DNA from: an uncultured Lachnospiraceae bacterium
GTDB taxonomy: Bacteria; Bacillota; Clostridia; Lachnospirales; Lachnospiraceae
Reading direction: 5' to 3'
DNA: 7,318 nt
Assembly (NCBI GenBank): GCA_900554925.1
Contig: USJG01000115.1
Coordinates: 1-7,318, forward strand
This document shows positions 1 through 6,225 of this stretch, in pieces. The notes beneath the pieces are model-generated. The model saw only the letters and a list, made by a program, of their open reading frames with translations, did not search any database and was not told the DNA's origin. The translations under genes were made by a program, and so were the position numbers. Position 1 is the first letter of the stretch, and each line of letters opens with the position of its first letter.

Positions 1-891
1 ATAAAGCATGGCTTCCGGTAAGCTCTGTTGTATGATCTGCCGGTTGCAGGCAGGCGTAATGATCTTTACCATGCCGGCCCCTGACCGCAAAATGCTGTTT
101 GCGCACAAAATACACGCGCCGCTCATATCCATACTGCCTGCTAAAAGCAGCACCTTTCCGAAAGTGCCTTTGTTTCCGTCAGGAGCCCTCCCTGGCAGCA
201 GCTTCTCAATATCCTCTTTCTCATAGCAAAATGCCTCCGGCCTTTTTACCTGGAATGAATTTTCAGTTATACCAATATCTTTTACCACAATTCTTCCACA
301 GTATTCCTTTCCCGGATACAAAAAATGGCCTCTTTTTGCAAACCCAAAGGTCACTGTAGCATCTGCTCTGACCGCACAGCCCATAATTTTACCGGTATCT
401 GCACAGATTCCTGAAGGAATATCCACCGCGCAGATATAGGCTCCATGCCGGCCATAGTAATTGATTTTTTCAATCGTCCGGGCATAGTCCCCCTCTACCA
501 ATCTGGATAAACCAATCCCAAAGAGAGCATCCACTACCATATCATATTCCGCATCCTCCAATTTGCTCTGCATGGAAAACCCCAAATTTTTAAGAATCCT
601 TATCTGACTTAATGTTTCAGCAGTGGCTTTTTCCTGATTTCCCATCAGATAAAAAGAAACCTGGTATCCCTTCAGCTTAAGCAGACGCCCTACAGCCAGT
701 CCATCGCCGCCGTTATTTCCCATTCCTGCCACCACTAAAACCCGCTTAGAAGCACTTCCCAACTGCCCTATAGCTTCCTCTGCCACCAAAAGCGCCGCCC
801 TCTCCATCAGTACCATGGAGGGCAGTCCGATTCTGTTTATGGTATCTTCATCATAAGCTTGCATTTCTTCAGATTTTAAAATATACTTCAT
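1..891 (-). CDS. nnr: Bifunctional NAD(P)H-hydrate epimerase / ADP-dependent NAD(P)H-hydrate dehydratase, 5' part (partial)
   Basis: This repair enzyme restores NAD(P)H from its hydrated form NAD(P)HX. The N-terminal YjeF_N (NnrE) domain interconverts the R and S hydrates, and the C-terminal ribokinase-fold (NnrD) domain dehydrates the S form using ADP or ATP. The reading frame is open from ATG at 891 to the window edge, giving 297 residues. Visible NnrE motifs are LMERAA (28-33), the Rossmann loop GMGNNGGDG (56-64), VDALFGIGL (120-128) and VDIPSG (156-161). NnrD begins near residue 225, with KGTFGKVLLLAGS (241-253) and LRSGAGMVKI (268-277). The rest of NnrD, including its catalytic region, lies outside the window. 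AGAGGTGA at 908-901 is nine bases before the ATG and supports this start. It is the last visible gene of the rex operon, which matches its NAD(H)-related job. The family call is very secure; that the protein is complete outside the window is assumed. Confidence 0.96.
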   Translation of the reverse strand, partial: MKYILKSEEMQAYDEDTINRIGLPSMVLMERAALLVAEEAIGQLGSASKRVLVVAGMGNNGGDGLAVGRLLKLKGYQVSFYLMGNQEKATAETLSQIRILKNLGFSMQSKLEDAEYDMVVDALFGIGLSRLVEGDYARTIEKINYYGRHGAYICAVDIPSGICADTGKIMGCAVRADATVTFGFAKRGHFLYPGKEYCGRIVVKDIGITENSFQVKRPEAFCYEKEDIEKLLPGRAPDGNKGTFGKVLLLAGSMDMSGACILCANSILRSGAGMVKIITPACNRQIIQQSLPEAMLY

Positions 892-893
892 CT

Positions 894-950
894 TTAAGCT
901 TCACCTCTTATAAATGGAAATGCGCCACACCTGTCTGGGTCATGACGCAT
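894..950 (-). CDS. Candidate small ORF of 18 residues between the coiled-coil gene and nnr
   Basis: An ATG at 950-948 opens a frame encoding MRHDPDRCGAFPFIRGEA, ending in TAA at 896-894, two bases before the nnr ATG. AAGGAG at 960-955 directly follows the stop codon of the preceding coiled-coil gene and lies four bases before this ATG, which is slightly close but usable. The layout (own ribosome binding site, stop next to the next start) would suit a coupling or leader peptide. Alternatively the AAGGAG could be chance and the frame meaningless. I do not recognise the peptide and assign no function. It fills nearly the whole 69-base gap between the two annotated genes. Confidence 0.35.
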   Translation of the reverse strand: MRHDPDRCGAFPFIRGEA

Positions 951-951
951 T
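919..951 (-). promoter_or_regulatory. Intercistronic RNA hairpin upstream of nnr
   Basis: In the minus-strand transcript, AAUGCGUCA (951-943) can pair with UGGCGCAUU (927-919) over nine base pairs including one G-U. An inner ACC/GGU pairing is possible across the loop. No U-tract follows, so this is not a standard intrinsic terminator. The stem covers the start of the candidate small ORF and lies just upstream of the nnr ribosome binding site (908-901). It could set relative expression of nnr or protect or process the mRNA, but no function can be shown from sequence alone. Confidence 0.35.
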
Positions 952-960
952 ATGCTCCTT

Positions 961-1599
961 TTATGCACCGTCCTTATTTTCGGTATCTTTCGGTTCTGTC
1001 ACCTGATATTTCATATCAAATATGTTGATCACATCTGCCCCGAATATATCATGCATATAGGAATAAAGCTCCTGATTCATAGTCTCCTTTTCCTGCTTTC
1101 GGATCAGTCTCTTTTTTAATTCTATGCGGATCTGTGTGACCCACCTGGCAGTTTCTTCTATTTCACGCTGGTTTTCTTTCAGCCTGTCATAACATATATC
1201 CATAGTTGCCAGCATCAATTCATAATTTACCCGGTCAATTTCTTTTGGAAGCTCTGAAAGCTCTTCTTCGTATCCCCTGATCTTCTCATTGCATTCGTTG
1301 ACAAGACGCCTGCTTTCATCTGCCCGTTTCTGAGCCAGATGATCATTTTCGAAGGAAGCCTCCGCCGCATTGTCCATAATCCCCTTAAGGAGCTTTCTTT
1401 TTAATTTTTTCAGCTTTGTAATTTCAGTATTTGCTTTTCCCTGCCTTTTAAGGAGCTTATTCAGTTGATTTTCCAGACGCTTTATGCGCTTATCCGGCTC
1501 CGCCTGGGTAAACAACTGGTGCCACTTATTATCCAATGTCAGTACTGGTATCTTTTTACCCTCCAGTGCAGGTTTATAAATATCATCCGCTCTCGACAT
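961..1599 (-). CDS. Conserved-looking coiled-coil protein of unknown function in the rex operon
   Basis: I do not recognise this protein. From ATG at 1599 it has 212 residues and is rich in Lys, Glu and Arg. A short N-terminal part includes KIPVLTLDNKWHQLF. Heptad-like charged helices follow from about residue 35 to 170 (for example RIKRLENQLNKLLKRQ and EEELSELPKEIDRV), and the C-terminal tail contains LYSYMHDIFGADVINIFDMKY. There is no signal peptide, membrane segment or catalytic motif, so it is probably a cytoplasmic, oligomeric coiled-coil protein. A GTG at 1605 is also in frame, but GAGG at 1610-1607 is one base from it and seven bases from the ATG, so the ATG is preferred. That GAGG overlaps the rex stop codon, implying translational coupling to rex. 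Its position between rex and nnr suggests, without proof, a link to redox or cofactor homeostasis. Confidence 0.82.
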   Translation of the reverse strand: MSRADDIYKPALEGKKIPVLTLDNKWHQLFTQAEPDKRIKRLENQLNKLLKRQGKANTEITKLKKLKRKLLKGIMDNAAEASFENDHLAQKRADESRRLVNECNEKIRGYEEELSELPKEIDRVNYELMLATMDICYDRLKENQREIEETARWVTQIRIELKKRLIRKQEKETMNQELYSYMHDIFGADVINIFDMKYQVTEPKDTENKDGA

Positions 1600-1606
1600 A
1601 TACACG

Positions 1607-1610
1607 CCTC
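1607..1610 (-). promoter_or_regulatory. Ribosome binding site overlapping the rex stop codon
   Basis: GAGG at 1610-1607 shares two bases with the rex TGA (1611-1609) and sits seven bases upstream of the ATG at 1599. It decides the start of the coiled-coil gene in favour of ATG 1599 over GTG 1605 and indicates translational coupling within the operon. Confidence 0.6.
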
Positions 1611-2253
1611 AATCATTATTTTCATTTTCAGACCTGTTGATATTGTAAGTCAGTTTCATTAAACTATCCGATAAATGAACATTTTCAACCTGAATCTCTT
1701 TTGGAACATTTAAATCCACATGGGCAAAGTTCCAAATCCCCTTAATCCCGTTCTCTGCCAGCCTCTCTGCCACTGGCACCGCACTGTTTTTCGGTATCGT
1801 AAGCACTGCAATGTCGATCTCATTTTCCCGGACAAAGGCTTCCATTTCCTCCATGGGCCTTACTTCCATGCTTCTGATCTTCTTTCCATAAAGAGCCGGA
1901 TTGTTGTCGAATATCCCCTTGAAAAGAAATCCTCTTCTCTCAAAATTCATATAATTAGCTAACGCCTGTCCTAAATTTCCCGCTCCGATAATAATCAGAT
2001 TGTGGGATTTATCAAGACCTAATATTTTACCGATTTCCTCATAAAGATATTCTACCTTATACCCATATCCCTGCTGGCCAAATCCGCCAAAATTATTAAA
2101 ATCCTGACGGATCTGTGATGCAGTCACTTTCATAATATCGCTGAGTTCCTGAGAGGATACCCTTTCAATCCCCTCATCTTTCAGTTCCCCTAAAAATCTG
2201 AAATATCTTGGCAACCGCCCAATTACAGCCTGAGAAATTTCCTTATTTTCCAA
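1609..2253 (-). CDS. rex: Redox-sensing transcriptional repressor Rex
   Basis: Rex is a homodimeric cytoplasmic repressor that binds operators when NADH/NAD+ is low and lets go when NADH binds. It controls fermentation and NADH-reoxidising genes. From the TTG at 2253 the protein has 214 residues, normal for the family, and begins MENKEISQAVIGRLPRYF. The winged helix comes first; its recognition region SSQELSDIMKVTASQIRQDF spans residues 33-52 and is followed by FGGFGQQGYGY (55-65). The NAD(H) Rossmann domain has GAGNLG at 90-95 and IFDNNP further on. The terminal LSDSLMKLTYNI matches the domain-swapped helix. AGGAGG at 2267-2262 is eight bases from the TTG. The upstream in-frame GTG at 2304 lies within the promoter, so it is not the start. 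It heads the leftward operon with the coiled-coil gene and nnr, and may regulate itself through the Rex-box-like site at 2304-2321. Confidence 0.97.
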   Translation of the reverse strand: MENKEISQAVIGRLPRYFRFLGELKDEGIERVSSQELSDIMKVTASQIRQDFNNFGGFGQQGYGYKVEYLYEEIGKILGLDKSHNLIIIGAGNLGQALANYMNFERRGFLFKGIFDNNPALYGKKIRSMEVRPMEEMEAFVRENEIDIAVLTIPKNSAVPVAERLAENGIKGIWNFAHVDLNVPKEIQVENVHLSDSLMKLTYNINRSENENND

Positions 2254-2261
2254 CTGGACTG

Positions 2262-2267
2262 CCTCCT
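2262..2267 (-). promoter_or_regulatory. Ribosome binding site that fixes the TTG start of rex
   Basis: A full AGGAGG (2267-2262) lies eight bases before TTG at 2253-2251. No comparable site precedes the GTG at 2304. Starting at TTG gives the usual Rex N-terminus and length. Confidence 0.9.
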
Positions 2268-2292
2268 GTTTTTTCTGTATCTTTACATAAAT

Positions 2293-2321
2293 AATATATA
2301 ACACTGTTAAAATAATGTCAA
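2293..2321 (-). promoter_or_regulatory. Promoter of the rex operon
   Basis: A perfect -35 hexamer TTGACA (2321-2316) is followed by a 17-base spacer and TATATT (2298-2293), a near-consensus sigma-A -10 box. Transcription would begin near 2286, leaving a leader of roughly 30 bases that carries the AGGAGG of rex. The -35 box is one arm of a palindrome shared with the divergent promoter. The match is strong but is a sequence prediction. Confidence 0.8.
2304..2321. promoter_or_regulatory. Candidate Rex operator overlapping the rex -35
   Basis: On the plus strand the site reads CTGTTAA-AATA-ATGTCAA. Compared with the clostridial-type Rex box TTGTTAA-N4-TTAACAA it matches six of seven bases in the left half and four of seven in the right half, with the correct four-base spacer. 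The weaker half coincides with the -35 hexamer, which may limit how close to consensus it can be. Occupancy would block the rex promoter, consistent with autoregulation known for Rex in several bacteria. This is inference from a degenerate match. Confidence 0.4.
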
Positions 2322-2333
2322 TTGATTGACATT
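2314..2333. repeat. Perfect 20-bp palindrome containing both divergent -35 boxes
   Basis: AATGTCAAT-TG-ATTGACATT is a perfect 9-bp inverted repeat with a two-base centre. Each arm contains a TTGACA hexamer, one reading left (2321-2316) and one reading right (2326-2331), with four bases between them. Part of the symmetry comes from the two -35 boxes, but the matching flanking bases extend it on both sides. It may also be bound by a dimeric regulator. Confidence 0.7.
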
Positions 2334-2354
2334 CCCTTTTATCATCTGTAAACT
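2326..2354 (+). promoter_or_regulatory. Divergent promoter of the ABC-F / GGDEF operon
   Basis: TTGACA (2326-2331) is a perfect -35 box. Seventeen bases later TAAACT (2349-2354) is an acceptable -10 box with four of six consensus bases. The implied start near 2361 gives a leader of about 27 bases containing AAGGA at 2374-2378, nine bases before the ABC-F ATG. The -10 is weaker than that of the rex promoter. Confidence 0.6.
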
Positions 2355-2387
2355 GTTAGTGGAATTATTTTATAAGGATGCGAAACT

Positions 2388-4301
2388 ATGATTTTATCAT
2401 GCCAGAATATATCAAAGGCTTTTAATGAACAGCCTGTACTTTGCAATGTTTCCTTTCATATTGAAGATTATGACAAAGCTGCCATTGTAGGCATTAACGG
2501 TGCCGGAAAGACTACGCTTCTGCGCATTATTGCCGGCAGGCAGCCTGCGGATGAAGGGATCGTTACCCTCTCTAAGGGTAAAACTCTGGGCTACCTTGCC
2601 CAGGATCAGGAGATAAACAGTGAAAATACCATCTATGATGAACTGCTTTCCGTAAAGGCGGATATTATTGCCATGGAGGAAAAGATCCGGGAAATGGAGC
2701 TTTCCATGAAGCAGGTAACCGGCAGCAGGCTGGAGGCCCTTATGGATTCCTACACCCGGCTTACCCATTCCTTTGAATTATCCAACGGATATGCTTACAA
2801 AAGTGAAATTATGGGAGTTCTTAAGGGCCTGGGTTTTGAGGAAACAGATTTTTCCAAAAAAATTTCCGTACTTTCCGGCGGGCAGAAAACCCGCGTTGCC
2901 CTGGGACGTCTTTTGCTTTTAAAACCAGATCTGATCATTTTGGATGAGCCTACCAATCATCTGGATTTAAACTCCATCTCCTGGCTGGAAACTTATCTCT
3001 TAAATTATAAAGGCGCTGTCCTTATTGTGTCCCACGACCGCTATTTTCTGGATCGTATTGCGGGCAAAATCATTGAGATCGATCAGACGAAGGCCACCAC
3101 CTTTACAGGAAACTATTCTGATTATGCAATGAAAAAGGAACAGCTCCGCAGCGCCGCTTTAAATGCTTACTTAAAGCAGCAGCAGGAAATAAAGCATCAG
3201 CAGGAGGTCATCGAAAAACTGCGGTCCTTCAACCGTGAAAAATCCATTAAAAGAGCGGAAAGCCGTGAGAAAATGCTGAACAAAATTGAGGTTTTGGATA
3301 AGCCTTCATCGGCACGCACCGACATCCACATGACTTTCGTCCCCAGATGCATCAGCGGCAATGACGTCCTTCATATAGAGGGACTGTCAAAGGCCTTTGG
3401 AAACCAATTACTTTTCAATGATCTTGCAATGGATATTAAGCGGGGGGAACACGTTGCCATCATTGGGGATAACGGCACAGGGAAAACCACGATCCTCAAA
3501 ATTATCAATGGCCTGCTTGATGCTGATTCAGGCACCATTACATTAGGCACCAATGTACATATTGGTTACTACGACCAGGAACATCATGTGCTGCATACAG
3601 AAAAAACTTTGTTTGAAGAAATATCTGACGCTTATCCTTACTTAAATAATACAGAAATCCGCAGTACCCTTGCCGCTTTTCTCTTTACCGGTGATGATGT
3701 TTACAAGCGGATCGGCGATTTAAGCGGCGGTGAGCGGGGGCGCATGTCATTGGCCAAACTCATGCTTTCCGAATCCAACTTTCTTATATTGGACGAACCT
3801 ACCAATCATCTGGACATAACCTCCAGGGAAATCCTTGAGGATGCTGTAAACGCTTACGAAGGCACTGTTTTGTACGTGTCCCATGACCGTTACTTTATCA
3901 ACCGTACCGCCAGCCGGATATTGGATTTATCTGAGGGAAAGCTGACAGGCTACCTTGGCAACTATGACTATTACCTTGAAAAGAAAAATGCACTTTCTGA
4001 AAACTGCCTTAAAACGGATTTGCCTTCTTCCAAAAAGTCTGAACCGCCCTCCGAAACCAAGCTGGACTGGCAGGCCCAAAAGGAAATGCAGGCCAGGGCC
4101 AGAAAAAAGGAAAATGACTTAAGGAAATGTGAAGAAGCCATTACTGCCTTGGAACAGCAGCTTTCTGAGATTGAAGCTATGATGATTTTGCCGGAGGTTG
4201 CCACAGACGTGGCAAAGCTTCAGGAACTGACCAGTAAACAGGATAAAATAAATGCAAATTTAGCGGCACTGTATGATCAATGGGAAGAGCTTGCTAATTA
4301 A
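2388..4301 (+). CDS. ydiF: ABC-F family ATPase, YdiF-like
   Basis: ABC-F proteins are soluble tandem ATPases without membrane domains. They bind the ribosomal E site and act on the peptidyl-tRNA region during translation. This 637-residue protein has two complete nucleotide-binding domains. Domain 1 has Walker A GINGAGKTT (35-43), signature LSGGQ (162-166), Walker B with E187 in LDEPTNHLD, and SHDRYF (215-220). Domain 2 has GDNGTGKTT (360-368), LSGGE (445-449), E470 and SHDRYF (498-503). The charged helical inter-domain linker lies at about 240-320. The Lys/Glu-rich C-terminal stretch from about 555 onward looks like the coiled-coil domain seen in YdiF/Uup types. Length fits B. subtilis YdiF (about 640), and ydiF lies near rex there too, which supports the subgroup. 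AAGGA at 2374-2378 supports the ATG. Nothing here points specifically to antibiotic resistance. The family is certain; the subfamily is likely. Confidence 0.93.
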   Translation: MILSCQNISKAFNEQPVLCNVSFHIEDYDKAAIVGINGAGKTTLLRIIAGRQPADEGIVTLSKGKTLGYLAQDQEINSENTIYDELLSVKADIIAMEEKIREMELSMKQVTGSRLEALMDSYTRLTHSFELSNGYAYKSEIMGVLKGLGFEETDFSKKISVLSGGQKTRVALGRLLLLKPDLIILDEPTNHLDLNSISWLETYLLNYKGAVLIVSHDRYFLDRIAGKIIEIDQTKATTFTGNYSDYAMKKEQLRSAALNAYLKQQQEIKHQQEVIEKLRSFNREKSIKRAESREKMLNKIEVLDKPSSARTDIHMTFVPRCISGNDVLHIEGLSKAFGNQLLFNDLAMDIKRGEHVAIIGDNGTGKTTILKIINGLLDADSGTITLGTNVHIGYYDQEHHVLHTEKTLFEEISDAYPYLNNTEIRSTLAAFLFTGDDVYKRIGDLSGGERGRMSLAKLMLSESNFLILDEPTNHLDITSREILEDAVNAYEGTVLYVSHDRYFINRTASRILDLSEGKLTGYLGNYDYYLEKKNALSENCLKTDLPSSKKSEPPSETKLDWQAQKEMQARARKKENDLRKCEEAITALEQQLSEIEAMMILPEVATDVAKLQELTSKQDKINANLAALYDQWEELAN

Positions 4302-4306
4302 GGAGG
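4300..4306 (+). promoter_or_regulatory. Ribosome binding site of the GGDEF gene overlapping the ABC-F stop codon
   Basis: AAGGAGG (4300-4306) begins inside the TAA stop (4299-4301) of the ABC-F gene and ends five bases before ATG at 4312. It selects that ATG over an in-frame ATG at 4273, which lies inside the ABC-F gene and would only add 13 residues. The arrangement implies one transcript and coupled translation. Confidence 0.9.
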
Positions 4307-4311
4307 TTTTT

Positions 4312-6225
4312 ATGTACCGCACAAAAAAAATCGGAGTTTTTATTTCTCATATTTACGGAGATTATCAAAGCCGCCTCTGTTCAGGAATTATCCAAAAGGC
4401 GGCGGAATATGGCTATCTGGTAGAAATTTTCACCTCCAATGAAGGGGAAAATTTAGGAGACTACGGAAAAGGAGAATTCAGTATATTAAATATTCCCCGC
4501 CCTGATGATTACACAGGTATCATTATGGCCTCCGACACCTATCTCCTCCCCTCCTTAGAGCAGGGTATCATGAAAATGCTTCGGGAGCATTTTACCTGCC
4601 CTGTCATTGATATCAACCAGAAACCTTCCTTTTATCCAAGAATTGTTCTTGAAAACAATAAGCCGGTTAAGGAGCTTGTGCTTCATCTTGGAAAAACTCA
4701 TCATTACCGCAATATCTGCTATTTAGGCAGCAGCACGGAGGCAGACTATAATCATATCCGTGAGCGTTCCTTTATCGAAGGCATGAAGGAACTGTCTCTT
4801 TCCGCCGCTGAATGCATCTACTCCTGTGATTATTCCAGAGAAAGTATTGAGAAAGCTTTGAAACAGATATTAAAAGCTGATTCCCTGCCAGAGGCAGTTG
4901 TCTGCTACAATGACAAGATTGCCCTCTCTGTAATTACCCTGCTGAAAAGTTGGGGCTATCAGATTCCTGAGCAGATTGCCGTAACCGGCTGTGATACCCT
5001 TGAATTTGGACAAATGATCTCTCCCACTTTAACCTCGGTCACCTTCCCCATCGACCAGGTGGGAAAAACAGCCGTAGAACAGCTTTCCAGACTTATCCAT
5101 AAGGAAGCTGTTGATCCGGTCACTACCGTAATGGCAACCCCTTGCTTTAAAGCTTCCTGCGGCTGTTCGGACAACCATCCTGTTTCTTCTTACTTCTATG
5201 CAAGAACGCTGGATGAACATATTTCAGATCTGGAGCAGAGTCTGATACTGGATATGCATATGTCAGCGAATCTGCAGGGTGTAGAGGATCTTGATAAGGG
5301 AATTGACCAGCTTGCCCAGTTTGTACTGGCGCTGCCCGACTGTAAAGAATTTTATCTGTGCTTATATGAGGACTGGGACAGAATTTCCAGCCACATCAGG
5401 GAAATTACCCTTACCGCTGAAGACAAGTGCAGCTCCGATACAGTACTTTTAAAGCTTGCAATCAAAGATGGAAGGCGTCTTCCCGAATGTACCTTTACCA
5501 AACGCAATATTCTTCCTGATTATTTATATAATGGCAGTACTTCTTCCTATATATACACCCCGCTATTTTGGGGAGATAAAAGCTTCGGGTATCTGGCGCT
5601 TACCTTTAACAATGCCAGGATGGGCTACTCCTTCTTTTTTATCTCCTGGCTTATGAACATCAGCAATATGTTAAAGGGACTGTGCGATAAGAAAAACCTT
5701 GGGCTTTTAGTAGGACGTCTGGAGGACATCTACACTAAGGACGAATTGACAGGGCTCTTAAACAGACAGGGCTTCAAAATACTCTCCGCACCTGCCTTTG
5801 ATAAGGCAATCGCGGATAAAACCCCTGTGTGCGCCTTTATGTTTGACCTGGACTGTCTGAAGCTGATCAATGATACTTATGGCCACTCGGAGGGAAATTT
5901 TGCCATTCAGGTATTAGCGCATGCACTGGAAAACTCAATTGATGAGGGAGATATTTGTTCCCGTCAGGGCGGCGATGAATTTCAGGTGCTTACCTTTAAT
6001 TACACCCCGGAGAAAGCAACGCAGCTTATGGACAGCGTAAACAAATATCTGAGCAATTACAATAAACTGCACACCAAGGATTACCGGATACAGGCCAGCT
6101 GCGGTTACTGTCTTAAAATCCCCGAAAATCCGGCCGATCTTTCAGAGATGTATAAAGAAGCCGATCTTAATATGTATAACCACAAACGCAGCAAGGATAA
6201 ACAAATTATAAAGGGAAGGCCCTAA
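4312..6225 (+). CDS. Cytoplasmic LacI-type ligand-binding / GGDEF cyclic-dinucleotide synthase
   Basis: The 637-residue protein joins a LacI/periplasmic-binding-fold sensor without any DNA-binding helix-turn-helix (about 5-285, ending ASCGC) to a helical linker (about 295-320), a middle region that may be GAF-like (about 320-465), and a GGDEF domain (about 472-630). No signal peptide or membrane segment is visible, so it should sense a cytoplasmic small ligand, perhaps a sugar, and make c-di-GMP. GGDEF motifs are DELTGLLNRQGF (477-488), FDLDCLKLINDTYGH (511-525), RQGGDEF (551-557) and EADLNMYNHK near the end. Aligning D512 with PleD D327 needs no gaps through GGDEF. The metal and active-site residues are kept, but N529 replaces the guanine-recognising Asp (PleD D344), and D544 replaces the Arg of the RxxD inhibitory site. 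It is coupled to the ABC-F gene by an overlapping ribosome binding site. The sensor ligand and exact product are unknown. Confidence 0.92.
   Translation: MYRTKKIGVFISHIYGDYQSRLCSGIIQKAAEYGYLVEIFTSNEGENLGDYGKGEFSILNIPRPDDYTGIIMASDTYLLPSLEQGIMKMLREHFTCPVIDINQKPSFYPRIVLENNKPVKELVLHLGKTHHYRNICYLGSSTEADYNHIRERSFIEGMKELSLSAAECIYSCDYSRESIEKALKQILKADSLPEAVVCYNDKIALSVITLLKSWGYQIPEQIAVTGCDTLEFGQMISPTLTSVTFPIDQVGKTAVEQLSRLIHKEAVDPVTTVMATPCFKASCGCSDNHPVSSYFYARTLDEHISDLEQSLILDMHMSANLQGVEDLDKGIDQLAQFVLALPDCKEFYLCLYEDWDRISSHIREITLTAEDKCSSDTVLLKLAIKDGRRLPECTFTKRNILPDYLYNGSTSSYIYTPLFWGDKSFGYLALTFNNARMGYSFFFISWLMNISNMLKGLCDKKNLGLLVGRLEDIYTKDELTGLLNRQGFKILSAPAFDKAIADKTPVCAFMFDLDCLKLINDTYGHSEGNFAIQVLAHALENSIDEGDICSRQGGDEFQVLTFNYTPEKATQLMDSVNKYLSNYNKLHTKDYRIQASCGYCLKIPENPADLSEMYKEADLNMYNHKRSKDKQIIKGRP

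Noticed and set aside
8..359. Two overlapping plus-strand frames near the left end
   Set aside because: They are antisense to the nnr coding region, whose motifs are unmistakable, and have no ribosome binding site or recognisable protein content.
2254..2304. N-terminal extension of Rex from GTG at 2304
   Set aside because: The GTG lies upstream of the predicted -10 box and transcription start and has no ribosome binding site. TTG at 2253 has AGGAGG eight bases upstream and gives the normal family N-terminus.
2299..2309. Short palindrome TAACA-C-TGTTA in the rex promoter spacer as an independent operator
   Set aside because: The half-sites are in the reverse order to a Rex box and the repeat is only five bases per arm. 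Its TGTTA arm is better explained as part of the candidate Rex site at 2304-2321.
2412..2768. Minus-strand frame of 118 codons inside the ABC-F gene
   Set aside because: It is antisense to the first ABC-F nucleotide-binding domain and looks like a reading-frame shadow with no protein signature.
2388..4301. Antibiotic-resistance ABC-F protein
   Set aside because: Sequence length, C-terminal coiled coil and the rex neighbourhood fit a housekeeping YdiF-like protein better. No resistance-type leader or mobile context is visible.
4273..4311. Earlier in-frame ATG for the GGDEF protein
   Set aside because: It lies within the ABC-F gene without a good ribosome binding site, while AAGGAGG sits five bases before ATG 4312. 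The LacI-like fold begins right after MYRTKKIGVF.
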